Shown: positions 44,962-54,475, counted from the stretch's first letter. The stretch is 64,000 bases of DNA from JAPPLB01 sp965204095 (GCA_965204095.1 OZ241991.1:1364001-1428000), one strand, 5' to 3'. The notes: generated by a model not told the origin, from the sequence alone. Numbers and translations are program-made.

Positions 44962-45861
44962 ATGCCCTTGGTGATCAACGGAGAGCGTATCGAAGAAGAC
45001 GAGATCGCCCGCGAGGCTCAATCCCTGCAGCGGAGCTTCGAGCAGATGCCGCCGGAAGTCCGCGAGACCCGAGGGCTCGATGCGGCACAGTTCGAACGGA
45101 ACCTGTGGGACTGGTCGAAAGAGAATGTCATCGAGCGGGTCCTTCTGAGTCAGGAAGCCGACAAGGACACGGAGCCGGTTCCGCCCGAGGAGATCGACGA
45201 GGTTCTGGAGCAGATCAAGAAACGCCACGGAGGCAGCGAGCAGTTCAGCCTGAGCCGCGATGAGAATGAAATCCGACAGGACATCGAAACACGGGTGCGA
45301 CTTGACCGCTTGATCGGCAAGGTCACGAAAAACGTGAAGCCGCCCAGGAACAAGGAAGTGGCCGACTTCTACCGCAAGAACAGGAACGACTTCGCCTTGC
45401 CCGAGCAGGTGCGAGCAGCCCACATCGTCAAGAACGTCGATGACAAAACCGACGAGGCGACGGCGCGCGAGGCGATCCGCAAGGCCGAGGAAGAGATCGA
45501 GCGGGGCATCCCTTTCGAGGAGGTCGCCGACCGTCACTCGGACTGTCCCGGCAACGGCGGCGACCTGGGCTACTTCACCCGTGGCCAAATGGTGGACGAG
45601 TTCGACGAAGTGGTCTTCAACATGGAGCCCGGCAACCGCAGCACCGTCTTCCGTACCCCGTTCGGATTCCACATCGCCAAGCTGCATGACAAGAAACCCG
45701 CGCAGATGCGCAACTTGCAAGAAGCCGGAGACGACATCAGGGAAGAACTGCTGCGCCGCAAGCGGACGAAAGCCGTGGAGGATTTTGTCGATCGCCTCAA
45801 GGCCCGGGCGGCCATTCAGGAGATTGTCACCGCGGAGGCGACCAACTTCGCGATCAAATGA
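44962..45861 (+). CDS. Parvulin-type peptidyl-prolyl isomerase
   Basis: 299 aa from the ATG at 44962. An N-terminal SurA-like helical chaperone region (about 1-145) is followed by a PpiC/rotamase domain with VRAAHIVKNVDD near 150, FEEVADRHSDCPGNGGDLGYFTRGQMV near 185 and VFRTPFGFHIAKLHDKKP near 235. No signal peptide is present, so it would be cytosolic, unlike SurA or PrsA. An upstream ATG (44944) overlaps TACAAT (44940-44945), a likely -10, so the later start is preferred. It overlaps the next gene by four bases. Confidence 0.88.
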   Translation: MPLVINGERIEEDEIAREAQSLQRSFEQMPPEVRETRGLDAAQFERNLWDWSKENVIERVLLSQEADKDTEPVPPEEIDEVLEQIKKRHGGSEQFSLSRDENEIRQDIETRVRLDRLIGKVTKNVKPPRNKEVADFYRKNRNDFALPEQVRAAHIVKNVDDKTDEATAREAIRKAEEEIERGIPFEEVADRHSDCPGNGGDLGYFTRGQMVDEFDEVVFNMEPGNRSTVFRTPFGFHIAKLHDKKPAQMRNLQEAGDDIREELLRRKRTKAVEDFVDRLKARAAIQEIVTAEATNFAIK

Positions 45862-46853
45862 TGAGCAGCCGATTGCCGATTCACCCGCGGACCAGCGAGC
45901 CGGCCCCGTGTTGCGTGCCGAGTAAGGAACGCGCCGAGCGGCTGGACGAATCACGCTATCTGACCGAGAGGCGCCCACGGGTCACGAAGGGTTCGACCGA
46001 GGACATGGTCAAGCTCGAAAGCGCCTGCTTTCAGATGGGCACGGAAACCGAGGACGGGTTCCCGGCCGACGGGGAAGGGCCGATCCGCGAGGTCACTCTC
46101 GACGGTTTCTGGATCGACAAGTACCCGGTGACGAACGAGCAGTTCAAGGAGTTCGCTGAAGCGGCCTCGTACAAAACGGAAGCGGAGCGCTTCGGATGGT
46201 CTTTCGTGTTCCACAACCAGTTACCGCGCGACCGCTACGGAGAACTTGTCGACGACACGGTCGCCGGTCATGAGTGGTGGTGCAAGGTGAACGGAGCGGA
46301 TTGGGCGCATCCCGAGGGACCGGACTCGAACATCGACGGGCGTCCGCACCATCCCGTGACGCACATCTCCTGGAACGACGCGCTCGCTTATTCCAATTGG
46401 GTGGGCAAGCGCCTGCCAACCGAGGCCGAGTGGGAAGCGGCGGCGCGCGGCGGCATGGAGCAGAAGATCTATGCTTGGGGTGATGAACTCACGCCCGACG
46501 GCAAGCATATGTGCAACATCTGGCAGGGAGAGTTCCCCGTCAAAGACATCGCTGAAGACGGGTACGCCGGCCCTTGTCCGGTAGACGCCTTCCCCGCCAA
46601 CGGGTTGGGCCTCTACTCGGTGGCCGGCAACGTCTGGGAGTGGTGTCAGGACTGGTTTCACCCCAGCTATCACATCTTCGCAACGACATCAAATCCCGTA
46701 GGGCCTGCGAGCGGCTCGTCTCGTGTGATGCGAGGCGGATCGTTTTTGTGCCACCAATCGTATTGCAATCGCTACCGCGTGGCCGCACGCACGTCGAACA
46801 CGCCGGACAGCTCCACCATCAACCTCGGATTTCGCGGCGTCCGCGACCTTTGA
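45858..46853 (+). CDS. Formylglycine-generating enzyme
   Basis: 331-aa FGE/SUMF1-fold protein that converts the active-site Cys or Ser of type I sulfatases to formylglycine. The catalytic pair Cys298 and Cys303 is present in GGSFLCHQSYCNRYRVAAR, followed by NTPDSSTINLGFRG. These match true copper-dependent FGEs rather than generic FGE-fold proteins. An N-terminal CCVPSKER motif is a common bacterial FGE feature. Its ATG overlaps the parvulin stop (ATGA). No sulfatase gene lies in this window, so its substrate must be elsewhere. Confidence 0.93.
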   Translation: MMSSRLPIHPRTSEPAPCCVPSKERAERLDESRYLTERRPRVTKGSTEDMVKLESACFQMGTETEDGFPADGEGPIREVTLDGFWIDKYPVTNEQFKEFAEAASYKTEAERFGWSFVFHNQLPRDRYGELVDDTVAGHEWWCKVNGADWAHPEGPDSNIDGRPHHPVTHISWNDALAYSNWVGKRLPTEAEWEAAARGGMEQKIYAWGDELTPDGKHMCNIWQGEFPVKDIAEDGYAGPCPVDAFPANGLGLYSVAGNVWEWCQDWFHPSYHIFATTSNPVGPASGSSRVMRGGSFLCHQSYCNRYRVAARTSNTPDSSTINLGFRGVRDL

Positions 46854-46986
46854 GATGGCTGCAACGCCGGGTGCTTGTTCTCGGCTTTCTTCCGATCAGC
46901 TCTCGAAAACCCTTTTCATCATCCGTGAAGATATTCCCGCGCCAATCTGACGCTCGCGCTTGACCCTTCGTGAGCGGACACGCAAC

Positions 46987-49434
46987 ATGAAATTGGGCAT
47001 GGGACGGTTCCTCATTCTCCTGTTGACGCTCGGCGCATTTCCGAGCGCCTCTCTCAGCGAAACTGCGGCCGAGCAACTGCAAGCCATCCAGAATCTCGGT
47101 CTCGATCCGCAACAGTGCTTTCGCGTTCGCGATGTCTTTCTCGAACGCGAAGACGTAAAGCTCTATTTCGTCGACGGCTACCTGATCTTTGCCGAGCCTC
47201 TGAGGGGACGCACATCCGCCGCTCTCTTCGTGGCTCTCGAACCGACGGACAAAGGCGAGGTCTTGCTCATACCGCCGAATGCGCGCGAGCGGCAATCGTT
47301 GGTCCGCTTCACTTCCGAGCCGGCACTGCATCAAAGATTTCGGACGGCGATGATGTTTTTCACCGATGACAGTGCAGCAGTACTCCGCGCTTCCATAGAG
47401 GAAAGCGAGGGGTCGCGGCTCGACACGAAAGCGGGAGCGGACCTGGCCCGCAAGTGGTCGTACCCGATGCACAACGTGCTGGAGGGCCTGTCGCTGCGTA
47501 TTCTCTTCGACACATTCTCGAACCTTCCTCTCAACGAAGGTTTTTTCGCCGCAGCCATCGGAGGTGGACCGGCTGGACGTTTCGACGTTGTGGTCGACCC
47601 GCGAAACCAAGACCAGGTGACGATGGGACAGACGGTTTGGCGCGATGGGCAGCGCTTCTACGAAATATGGTCAAGATTTGCGGGACGACGTTTTCGGTCG
47701 GGCCAGCGGAAGCCGATTCCGCAACGTGGTCATCTCGAAAACTTCCGCATCGAAGCTCGTCTAGGAGCTGACCTCGAGATGCAGGTCTCCGCGAGCGCCG
47801 ATTTTCTTGCCCAGGGCTCAACTCAGCGAATCGTCGCGTTCGAGCTTTCCGAGCGACTCCGTCTGCAGAAAGTACTGATTGACGACATCGAGGCGGAATT
47901 CATTCAGTTCAGCGAGCCGAACTCGAGCAGCGTCAACCGCCGCCAAAACGATCTGATCGCGATTGTGCTGCCCGGCTCTGCCGAAAGCGAAACGAGGCGC
48001 CGCATCGAGTTCCACTACGCGGGCAAGGTGGTGAGTGACGCGGACAACGGGGTTTACTACGTCGGGAGCCGAGGCTCCTGGTATCCACGGCGGGACAATC
48101 CTTTTACTCATTTCGAGTTGGTATTCCACTATCCGGATCAACTCGACCTCGTAGCGACCGGGGATCTGGTGGACACTACGACGTCCGACGGGGTGCGGAC
48201 GTCGGTTTTCCAGACCATCTCTCCGATCAAACTGGCCGGGTTCAACCTCGGGACGTACGCCCGCGCGCACCACGATATCGGCGATTACCGAGTGGAAGTC
48301 TGCGCCAACAAGAAGGTAGAGGAGAATCTACGGCCGAAGACGAGGCTGCCGATCATCTGGTCTCCTCCCCCAGCGAGCTCTCGCGGCGCATCGCGCAGAG
48401 GAACACAAGGCGCTCTGCCAACGATCGTCGCTCCCGCGACGCCCGAGGGAATGCCCAGCCTCGTATCGCGCCTGGAACACGTGGCTTCCGACAGCGCAGA
48501 AGCGTTCTCTTTCTTTCTCGATCGCTTCGGGCCGCCGGCCTCGTCGAAGATCGTCATCTCACCCATCCCGGGAAGCATCGGACAAGGGTTCCCCGGACTG
48601 GTCTATGCCTCGACGCTGAGCTATTTTCGCCCATCAGATCCGCCGTTGGCGCGCCGTTCTCAGGACGAGCAGCTCTTCTATTCCGAACTGCTGCGCAGCC
48701 ATGAGATCTCTCACCAGTGGTGGGGCAATGTCGTCGCACACCAGGCTGAGCAGGACAAATGGCTCATGGAAGCACTGGCGACCTATTCTTCTCTGCTCCT
48801 TCTCGAAAAACGGCGCGGGCGGGAAGCACTCGACCGCGTGCTGGCGACGTTCAAAACAAACCTGCTGTCGCGCGACGCCGATGGAGAGACAATCGAGAAC
48901 ACGGGCGCCATCGTGCTCGGTGACCGCCTGCGGTCGTCACGAGCCCCCGAGGCCATGCGCATCATTGTTTACGAGAAAGGCGCCTGGATCATGCATATGC
49001 TGCGCGGGGTTATGGGCGACTCCAACTTTTTCGCCTTCCTGCGATCGCTCTGCGAACAGTATCGGTTCCAACCGATCGACACCAATGGCTTCCGAACTCT
49101 GGCCGCGCAGTTTCTTCCGAAGGATAGCCCTGATCGCGATCTTCAAGACTTCTTTGACCAGTGGGTATACAGCACCGGTATCCCCACCTTCCATGTGGAT
49201 TTCGAGACGAAAAGCGCCGGAAGGAAGTTTCACGTGACGGGACGGCTGCGTCAAGAAGCCATTTCCGATTCTTCCAGCCTGATCGTGGCGCTTCAGGCAC
49301 ATTCGGCCGAAGGTCCGGGAGATGAGCGCCTGGTTTTTACGGAAGGCGCGGTTACGGAGTTCGAGTTCACGACTTCGAAGAAACCCACCGAGATCAGGAT
49401 CGACCCTCGAAGATTTATCTTGATGAACCGGTAG
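46987..49434 (+). CDS. Secreted M1-like zinc metallopeptidase
   Basis: 815 aa with a signal peptide (MKLGMGRFLILLLTLGAFPSASLS). The zinc site is HEISHQWW near 573 (HExxH plus aromatic pair), with the third ligand Glu in WLMEALATYSS about 23 residues later. A typical Tyr-containing segment (RIIVYEKGAWIMHMLRG) lies near 660. The N-terminal 400 residues are beta-rich and divergent from M1 aminopeptidases; the usual exopeptidase GxMEN motif is not obvious, so it may be an unusual M1 relative. The chosen ATG gives a clean signal peptide. Confidence 0.83.
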   Translation: MKLGMGRFLILLLTLGAFPSASLSETAAEQLQAIQNLGLDPQQCFRVRDVFLEREDVKLYFVDGYLIFAEPLRGRTSAALFVALEPTDKGEVLLIPPNARERQSLVRFTSEPALHQRFRTAMMFFTDDSAAVLRASIEESEGSRLDTKAGADLARKWSYPMHNVLEGLSLRILFDTFSNLPLNEGFFAAAIGGGPAGRFDVVVDPRNQDQVTMGQTVWRDGQRFYEIWSRFAGRRFRSGQRKPIPQRGHLENFRIEARLGADLEMQVSASADFLAQGSTQRIVAFELSERLRLQKVLIDDIEAEFIQFSEPNSSSVNRRQNDLIAIVLPGSAESETRRRIEFHYAGKVVSDADNGVYYVGSRGSWYPRRDNPFTHFELVFHYPDQLDLVATGDLVDTTTSDGVRTSVFQTISPIKLAGFNLGTYARAHHDIGDYRVEVCANKKVEENLRPKTRLPIIWSPPPASSRGASRRGTQGALPTIVAPATPEGMPSLVSRLEHVASDSAEAFSFFLDRFGPPASSKIVISPIPGSIGQGFPGLVYASTLSYFRPSDPPLARRSQDEQLFYSELLRSHEISHQWWGNVVAHQAEQDKWLMEALATYSSLLLLEKRRGREALDRVLATFKTNLLSRDADGETIENTGAIVLGDRLRSSRAPEAMRIIVYEKGAWIMHMLRGVMGDSNFFAFLRSLCEQYRFQPIDTNGFRTLAAQFLPKDSPDRDLQDFFDQWVYSTGIPTFHVDFETKSAGRKFHVTGRLRQEAISDSSSLIVALQAHSAEGPGDERLVFTEGAVTEFEFTTSKKPTEIRIDPRRFILMNR

Positions 49435-49496
49435 TGCGCCGCGTATGGCGCGGGGACGGCTGATTCATCCACCCTTTCAGGGAGAAACAGCTCTTC

Positions 49497-51479
49497 ATGG
49501 CATTTCGGCTGGCGTCGTCATACGAACCCCGCGGAGATCAGGGTGCGGCCATCGAGCAGCTCATCAGGGGAGTCAACGACGGCGAACCGCACCAAGTCCT
49601 GTTAGGCGTCACGGGATCAGGCAAGACCTACACCATGGCGAAGGTGATCGAGGGCACGCAGCGGCCCACGCTCGTCATGGCCCACAACAAGACGCTGGCG
49701 GCGCAACTCTATCACGAGTTTCGAAACTTCTTTCCCGATAATGCGGTCGAGTACTTCGTCAGCTACTACGACTACTATCAGCCCGAAGCCTACCTGCCTG
49801 CCTCGCAAACCTACATCGAGAAGGAAGCAACGATCAATGACGAATTGGACAAACTGCGCCTCTCAGCCACACGCTCATTGTTCGAGCGGCGCGACTGTCT
49901 GATCGTCGCAAGCGTGAGTTGCATCTACGGTCTCGGATCGCCGGACGCTTACTATGGCATGCTTTTGATGCTCGAAAAGGGCGCGCAAATCTCACGTGAA
50001 GAGATTACCCGCCAGTTAGTCAAGATCCTCTATCAACGGCGCGACGGCGAGTTCAAGCGCGGCACGTTCCGCGTCATCGGCGACGTTATCGAGGTCTTCC
50101 CGACCTACGACGACTATGCCTGCCGCATCGAACTGTGGGGCGACGAAATCGAGAGCCTGTCGCAGATCGATCCGCTATTCGGCCAGGTGCGGCAGACCTT
50201 CCTGCGCGTGCCTATCTACCCCGCAAGTCATTACGTCATGTCGGACGACACGAAGAAGGGAGCGATCGAGAACATCCTGGCGGAGTTGAACGAATGGAAC
50301 GCTGAGCAACACAGGGTCGGCAAACCGCTCGAGGCGCAGCGGCTGTCACAGCGCACCTTATTCGATATCGAAATGATTCGCGAAGTGGGCTACTGCCACG
50401 GGATCGAGAACTACTCCCGGCACTTCTCGGGCCGACAGCCGGGCGAACCGCCGCCGACGCTTCTGGACTATCTTCCCCAGGACGCCATGGTCTTCATCGA
50501 CGAAAGTCATCAAACCATTCCTCAGGTCCGTGGCATGTATCACGGCGACCGTTCCCGAAAGACCGTACTGGTCGAGCACGGGTTTCGGCTGCCCAGCGCA
50601 TTGGACAACCGTCCGTTGACCTTCGATGAGTTCGAGTTACGCGTTCATCAAGTCGTGTATGTTTCGGCAACTCCCGGCCCCTACGATCTGACGAAGTCGG
50701 CGGGCGTCGTCGTCGAGCAGATCATCAGACCTACCGGCCTGATCGATCCCGAAGTTGAGGTACGGCCCGTCAAGAGCCAAGTCGACGATCTGCTGGCCGA
50801 GATAAGAAACCGCGCGGAGAAAAACGAGAGGGTCCTCGTTACGACACTCACCAAACGCATGGCGGAGGATCTCTCGGAGTATTATCACGAGGCCGGCGTA
50901 CGGTGCCGCTACCTGCATTCCGAGATCGACACTCTTGAAAGGGTCAAGCATCTGCGGGACCTGCGCCGGGGAGAATACGACGTACTCATTGGAGTCAACC
51001 TGCTCCGGGAAGGCCTCGATCTACCCGAAGTGTCGCTTGTCGCGATTCTCGACGCCGACAAGGAGGGATTCCTTCGGTCGGCAGGTTCGCTGATCCAGAC
51101 CATCGGACGGGCCGCGCGTAACGTTCATGGCAAGGCGATTCTTTACGCCGATCACATGACCGACAGCATGAAGCAGGCGATCGGCGAAACCGAGCGTCGC
51201 CGCGCGCTCCAGCGGCAGTACAACGACGCCCACAACATTACGCCGCAGACCATCTCGAAGCCTGTGGACATGAGCCTGGCGCACATCGTCGAGGCGGACT
51301 ACCATACGGTACCCTCCGAAGAGGACAGCGCCCGGATGCCCGAATCCGCACAGGAGATGGAGAAGCTGCTCGAGAAGCTCGACAAGCAGATGAAAGAGGC
51401 CGCCAAGGTATTCGAGTTCGAGAAAGCAGCGAAGATCCGCGACCGAATCAAGTCGCTGAAAACAAGGAAACTATTGTGA
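49497..51479 (+). CDS. uvrB: UvrABC excision nuclease subunit B
   Basis: 660-aa DNA damage recognition helicase of nucleotide excision repair. Walker A GVTGSGKTYTMAK near 37, beta-hairpin SYYDYYQPEAYLP near 93, DEAD-type FIDESHQT near 335, motif V/VI LREGLDLPEVSLVAILDADKEGF and QTIGRAARN near 540. The C-terminal UVR domain that binds UvrC covers about 620-655. All domains are complete and length is standard. No SOS box was noticed upstream. Confidence 0.98.
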   Translation: MAFRLASSYEPRGDQGAAIEQLIRGVNDGEPHQVLLGVTGSGKTYTMAKVIEGTQRPTLVMAHNKTLAAQLYHEFRNFFPDNAVEYFVSYYDYYQPEAYLPASQTYIEKEATINDELDKLRLSATRSLFERRDCLIVASVSCIYGLGSPDAYYGMLLMLEKGAQISREEITRQLVKILYQRRDGEFKRGTFRVIGDVIEVFPTYDDYACRIELWGDEIESLSQIDPLFGQVRQTFLRVPIYPASHYVMSDDTKKGAIENILAELNEWNAEQHRVGKPLEAQRLSQRTLFDIEMIREVGYCHGIENYSRHFSGRQPGEPPPTLLDYLPQDAMVFIDESHQTIPQVRGMYHGDRSRKTVLVEHGFRLPSALDNRPLTFDEFELRVHQVVYVSATPGPYDLTKSAGVVVEQIIRPTGLIDPEVEVRPVKSQVDDLLAEIRNRAEKNERVLVTTLTKRMAEDLSEYYHEAGVRCRYLHSEIDTLERVKHLRDLRRGEYDVLIGVNLLREGLDLPEVSLVAILDADKEGFLRSAGSLIQTIGRAARNVHGKAILYADHMTDSMKQAIGETERRRALQRQYNDAHNITPQTISKPVDMSLAHIVEADYHTVPSEEDSARMPESAQEMEKLLEKLDKQMKEAAKVFEFEKAAKIRDRIKSLKTRKLL

Positions 51480-51658
51480 ACCGTGGAAGCCAACCGTTGA
51501 TTCGACCTGTTTCGAACGGACCGAACAGAGCCGGAAGAGCCTTGATTCAGCAAACTCTTCCGTACACAGTGCTCATTGGGAGCGGTGCTCTCAGCCAAAC
51601 CACCAACAGACCTTGTTTCCGGCTTTGCCGAGCGGCCCCGGCAAGGAGGTTCAGCGGC

Positions 51659-51985
51659 TTGTCGATGATCGGTAAGTTCCTTCAGCTCGGGACGTTGATC
51701 ATCACCATTTCCAGTATCGTCGGCGCCGAGGCGGCCGAGCGACTCGATCTGAATACCGTCACCGCGGCGCAGTTGCGGGCGCTACCGGGTATCGGGCCCG
51801 AACGGGCTGAGATGATCCTGCGCGTACGTAATAAAAGCGGTCCGTTCCGGTCCATCGAGGAGTTGATCGCGATTCCCCGACTCACCCGCCGTCAGTTCGA
51901 GCGGCTCAAGAAAAAACTCTTCGTTGATCAAGAGAGGCTTGAACCGCTACGCCCAAGCCCACCTGCCACAGTGCGCTCCGGCTAG
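51659..51985 (+). CDS. ComEA-like helix-hairpin-helix protein
   Basis: About 108 aa. An N-terminal signal or anchor (FLQLGTLIITISSIVGAEA) is followed by a ComEA HhH domain: LDLNTVTAAQLRALPGIGPERAEMILRVR, then FRSIEELIAIPRLTRRQFERL. Such proteins bind double-stranded DNA, in competence systems at the outer face of the membrane. TTG at 51659 is preferred because AGGAGG lies nine bases upstream; ATG at 51665 is the alternative. The stop TAG is in the CTAG duplication at the left edge of MITE copy 10. No other competence genes are near. Confidence 0.78.
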   Translation: MSMIGKFLQLGTLIITISSIVGAEAAERLDLNTVTAAQLRALPGIGPERAEMILRVRNKSGPFRSIEELIAIPRLTRRQFERLKKKLFVDQERLEPLRPSPPATVRSG

Positions 51986-52183
51986 CCTGCATTTCTCACC
52001 ACCCGACGGTCGAAGCACGCGATACGATCGCCATGACTTCGCTTCTCCTTCGCGACGCTTGCTTGCCGTGCTCAACATACTGTTCAAGTACGCCTGCGCG
52101 CGCCTTTTTCCTCCGCCCGGCTTGCGCCTAGTCCTGACGGCCCTCTCACGCACTTCGCCTCGCTAGGTGGTGAGAAATGCAGG
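51986..52183 (-). repeat. MITE copy 10, wedged between two convergent stop codons
   Basis: 198-bp orientation-B copy, flanks CTAG (51982-51985) and CTAA (52184-52187). The left flank contains the TAG of the ComEA-like gene and the right flank contains the TAG of the opposing LamG-like gene. Before insertion the two genes must have ended on the same CTAG, stop codons overlapping. Confidence 0.92.
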
Positions 52184-52912
52184 CTAAAGCACCGGGCGCG
52201 TAAACGACTCGGATTCAAGTGCTTCCGGCGTAATGCGAATCGAGTGGATCGCCCCTTTGAACCAGAACACACGGTTCAATCGGACGCCGATCGAGGTCCT
52301 TCCTCCCTCGAGGGGCGTAAAGGGAATCTCCGCCGACAGCTCCAGTTTGCCGTCAACATAGTTCTTGAGCCGACCGTCGTCGACGACATAGGCAAGGTGA
52401 TACCAGCGATCAGCCGGGTGCAGCAACTCCGGATCGATCAGGGCCTTGTTGGCATCCCCCTTCTGAACAAAGCTGTCCAGATACCACCGGCCCTCCTCAG
52501 TGACGCGTGTTTCCAGCAGCGCTCGATCGCCATCCGCAAAGCCGAAATGCAGAAAGCGCTGCTCCGGCGGTCCGTCGGAGGCGGGAAGGAACACCACTTC
52601 GAGGGTGAATGTGCGGAGACCTTGCAGCGGGTTCCCGTCGAGAAAGAACGCGTCGTCCTCGCCATCGAAAAGGACCGCCGGGCCGGCAGGGCTGTCCGTG
52701 AGAGTCGGTTCGCTCGACATCGAGAGACCGACGGGCGGTGTCTCGAGAAAGTCCTTCAATACCCAGCTCACCGGCTCGGGATCAGCAACGGTCTCCGGCT
52801 CAGGAATGGAGCCGCAAGCCCATGACAGGGCGGCAATCCCCAAGGCGCTGCCATATTTCCAAACAGAAGTTGACGGGGAACCGCATTGGCGGCGTCTGGT
52901 CGTGGATCTCAT
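52184..52912 (-). CDS. LamG-like (concanavalin-fold) lipoprotein
   Basis: 242 aa. The N-terminus has basic residues followed by GSALGIAALSWACGS, a lipobox with cysteine 33. The remainder is a LamG/concanavalin-A-like lectin domain (AVLFDGEDDAFFLDG, TFTLEVVFLPA, WYHLAYVVDDGRLKNYVDGKLE, GAIHSIRITPEAL), which usually binds carbohydrate. TAGAAT (52921-52926, minus strand) is 8 nt from the ATG and partly lies in the target duplication of MITE copy 11. Its stop codon abuts MITE copy 10, so both gene borders are formed by elements. Confidence 0.8.
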   Translation of the reverse strand: MRSTTRRRQCGSPSTSVWKYGSALGIAALSWACGSIPEPETVADPEPVSWVLKDFLETPPVGLSMSSEPTLTDSPAGPAVLFDGEDDAFFLDGNPLQGLRTFTLEVVFLPASDGPPEQRFLHFGFADGDRALLETRVTEEGRWYLDSFVQKGDANKALIDPELLHPADRWYHLAYVVDDGRLKNYVDGKLELSAEIPFTPLEGGRTSIGVRLNRVFWFKGAIHSIRITPEALESESFTRPVL

Positions 52913-52927
52913 GGCGGCCTATTCTAA

Positions 52928-53104
52928 CCTGCATTTCTCACCACCCGACGGTCGAAGCACACGATACGACCGCCAGGACTTCGTTGCGCTTGCTTGCCGT
53001 GCTCAACGTACTGTTCAAGTACGCCTGCGCGCGCCAAGCGGCTCGCGCCTCGTCCTGACGGCCCTCTCACGCACTTCGCCTCGCCACGTGGTGAGACATG
53101 CAGG
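52928..53104 (-). repeat. MITE copy 11, immediately upstream of the LamG gene
   Basis: 177-bp orientation-B short copy with a perfect CTAA duplication (52924-52927 and 53105-53108). It sits 15 bp from the ATG of the LamG-like gene and its flank forms part of the likely -10 box, so any -35 element now has to come from the MITE end. Confidence 0.92.
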
Positions 53105-53158
53105 CTAACCGTTGACGATCTCGATGATCTGAGGTGTTTGTGACAACCCCGCAGCTTT

Positions 53159-54298
53159 TCAACGCGCGACCATCGTGTCCTCGACCACCTTTTCGACCGC
53201 TTGCAAAAGCTCGCGGGCACTTCGGATGCGGAACTGCGAACCGCCCCACTCCCTGACGGCTTTGCCCAAAGTGGTATTCCACGGATGCCAGGCAAAATTG
53301 AAGTAGAACACCGGAGCGCGCGGCGGGTCGAGTTGCGTGACGCGCTCCTTGGGAATCTTTTTGCCTTCCCAATGCTCGTAGCCAATAAAAACGATCGCAT
53401 CCGCACGGTCATCGTTCCGTAACTCATCGGACAGCAGCTCTTCAATAAAGTTCGACTCGCTGTCCCGGGCCAAGTCGCGGAAGTCCACGGTTGCCGGAGC
53501 CAGTTTTCGTACCGCGCTGCCCATCGCCTGAAAGTCGAAGTCGTCGCCATAGTCCGAGCGGTAGAGGATTTTCTGATCTTCCTGGCTGTATGCAACCAGA
53601 GCAAATTCCCCGAATTCCGGCCGCCGGAACAGATTGCGCATCACGGCCACCATCGGCGCGATCAGCCAGGGGCGCACGGTGGCCCGCCGCCTCGACCCCG
53701 TATCCAGATTGAGGAACACCTTGAGATGCAAATCGCCTCCGGCCAGCGATCGATCGACAGCTTCTTCCTGACGGAACAGGTATGTCCGAGCCGGTCTGAT
53801 TTCTCCTGGTTCCAGAGCCAAAGGAACGTTGCGGTCCCGCCGCCCTCGCTTGCCCTCGACATTCCAAGCCACGGAGCAATAGCGCCCGAACCGCTCGGTC
53901 AGATGCCAAGTCGCGCGATATGACCCCTCTCCCACGGCAAATGATCCACTCATTTCCACCGTTCCCTTGACGGTCTCCGGCACGGCCCCGGTCTCGACGA
54001 ACTGCTCGATCGTCTCCGGTTGGGCGCTCTCGGGAGATATCGGCTCAACGACAAGCTGCATCCTCCAGACGGTCTCCGGCCCGATCAACTCCTTGAAGGG
54101 AATCTCAACCCAGTAGCCGGTATGCAATCGGAACTCCAGGTCCAGGCGCGGCTTGAATTTCTTGACCTTGCAAGAAAGCTGCCTGGTTCGGACGAAGGTG
54201 AGGTCGGGCCGCTGCTCCAGTTCGCGAATCAACGTCGCGTTGCCGGCTTGTCCGAGCACCGCCGTTGCGCCAAGGCAAACCACGATAGCCAGACGCAT
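53159..54298 (-). CDS. Secreted hypothetical protein, acidobacterial type
   Basis: 379 aa with a signal peptide (MRLAIVVCLGATAVLGQ). The N-terminal half is beta-rich. The C-terminal half (about 210-379) has alternating strands and helices with DAIVFIGYEHW and PVFYFNFAW, somewhat like the VWA-type domains common in acidobacterial secreted proteins, but the MIDAS residues are not evident. I cannot assign a family. The start at 54298 follows the signal peptide; the open frame upstream runs into a degenerate MITE. Confidence 0.65.
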   Translation of the reverse strand: MRLAIVVCLGATAVLGQAGNATLIRELEQRPDLTFVRTRQLSCKVKKFKPRLDLEFRLHTGYWVEIPFKELIGPETVWRMQLVVEPISPESAQPETIEQFVETGAVPETVKGTVEMSGSFAVGEGSYRATWHLTERFGRYCSVAWNVEGKRGRRDRNVPLALEPGEIRPARTYLFRQEEAVDRSLAGGDLHLKVFLNLDTGSRRRATVRPWLIAPMVAVMRNLFRRPEFGEFALVAYSQEDQKILYRSDYGDDFDFQAMGSAVRKLAPATVDFRDLARDSESNFIEELLSDELRNDDRADAIVFIGYEHWEGKKIPKERVTQLDPPRAPVFYFNFAWHPWNTTLGKAVREWGGSQFRIRSARELLQAVEKVVEDTMVAR

Positions 54299-54354
54299 CA
54301 ACCGGGCAACAGCCACTCCTTGAGCGGTCGGATGCTCCGGCTCACTCTTCTCCT

Positions 54355-54475
54355 CACCATGCGAGACAAGGAGCCTGACAAGGCCGTCAGGACAAAGCGA
54401 GAGCGGCTTTGCGCGTGAAGGCGCGCCTGATAGCAGATCGAGCACGGCAAGCAAGCGCAACGAAGTCATGACGTT
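54355..54475 (+). repeat. Degenerate MITE remnant
   Basis: Matches the inside of orientation-A MITEs (GCCGTCAGGAC, then GAGCGGCTTTGCGCG, then GAGCACGGCAAGCAAGCGCAACGAAGTC) but both terminal repeats are lost and substitutions are frequent. It lies just upstream of the minus-strand gene ending at 54298 and may contribute to its promoter. Confidence 0.75.

Noticed and set aside
51476..51658. 63-residue N-terminal extension of the ComEA-like protein, overlapping uvrB by GTGA
   Set aside because: The extension has no signal or domain character, while a good ribosome site lies before TTG 51659 and a signal peptide follows.
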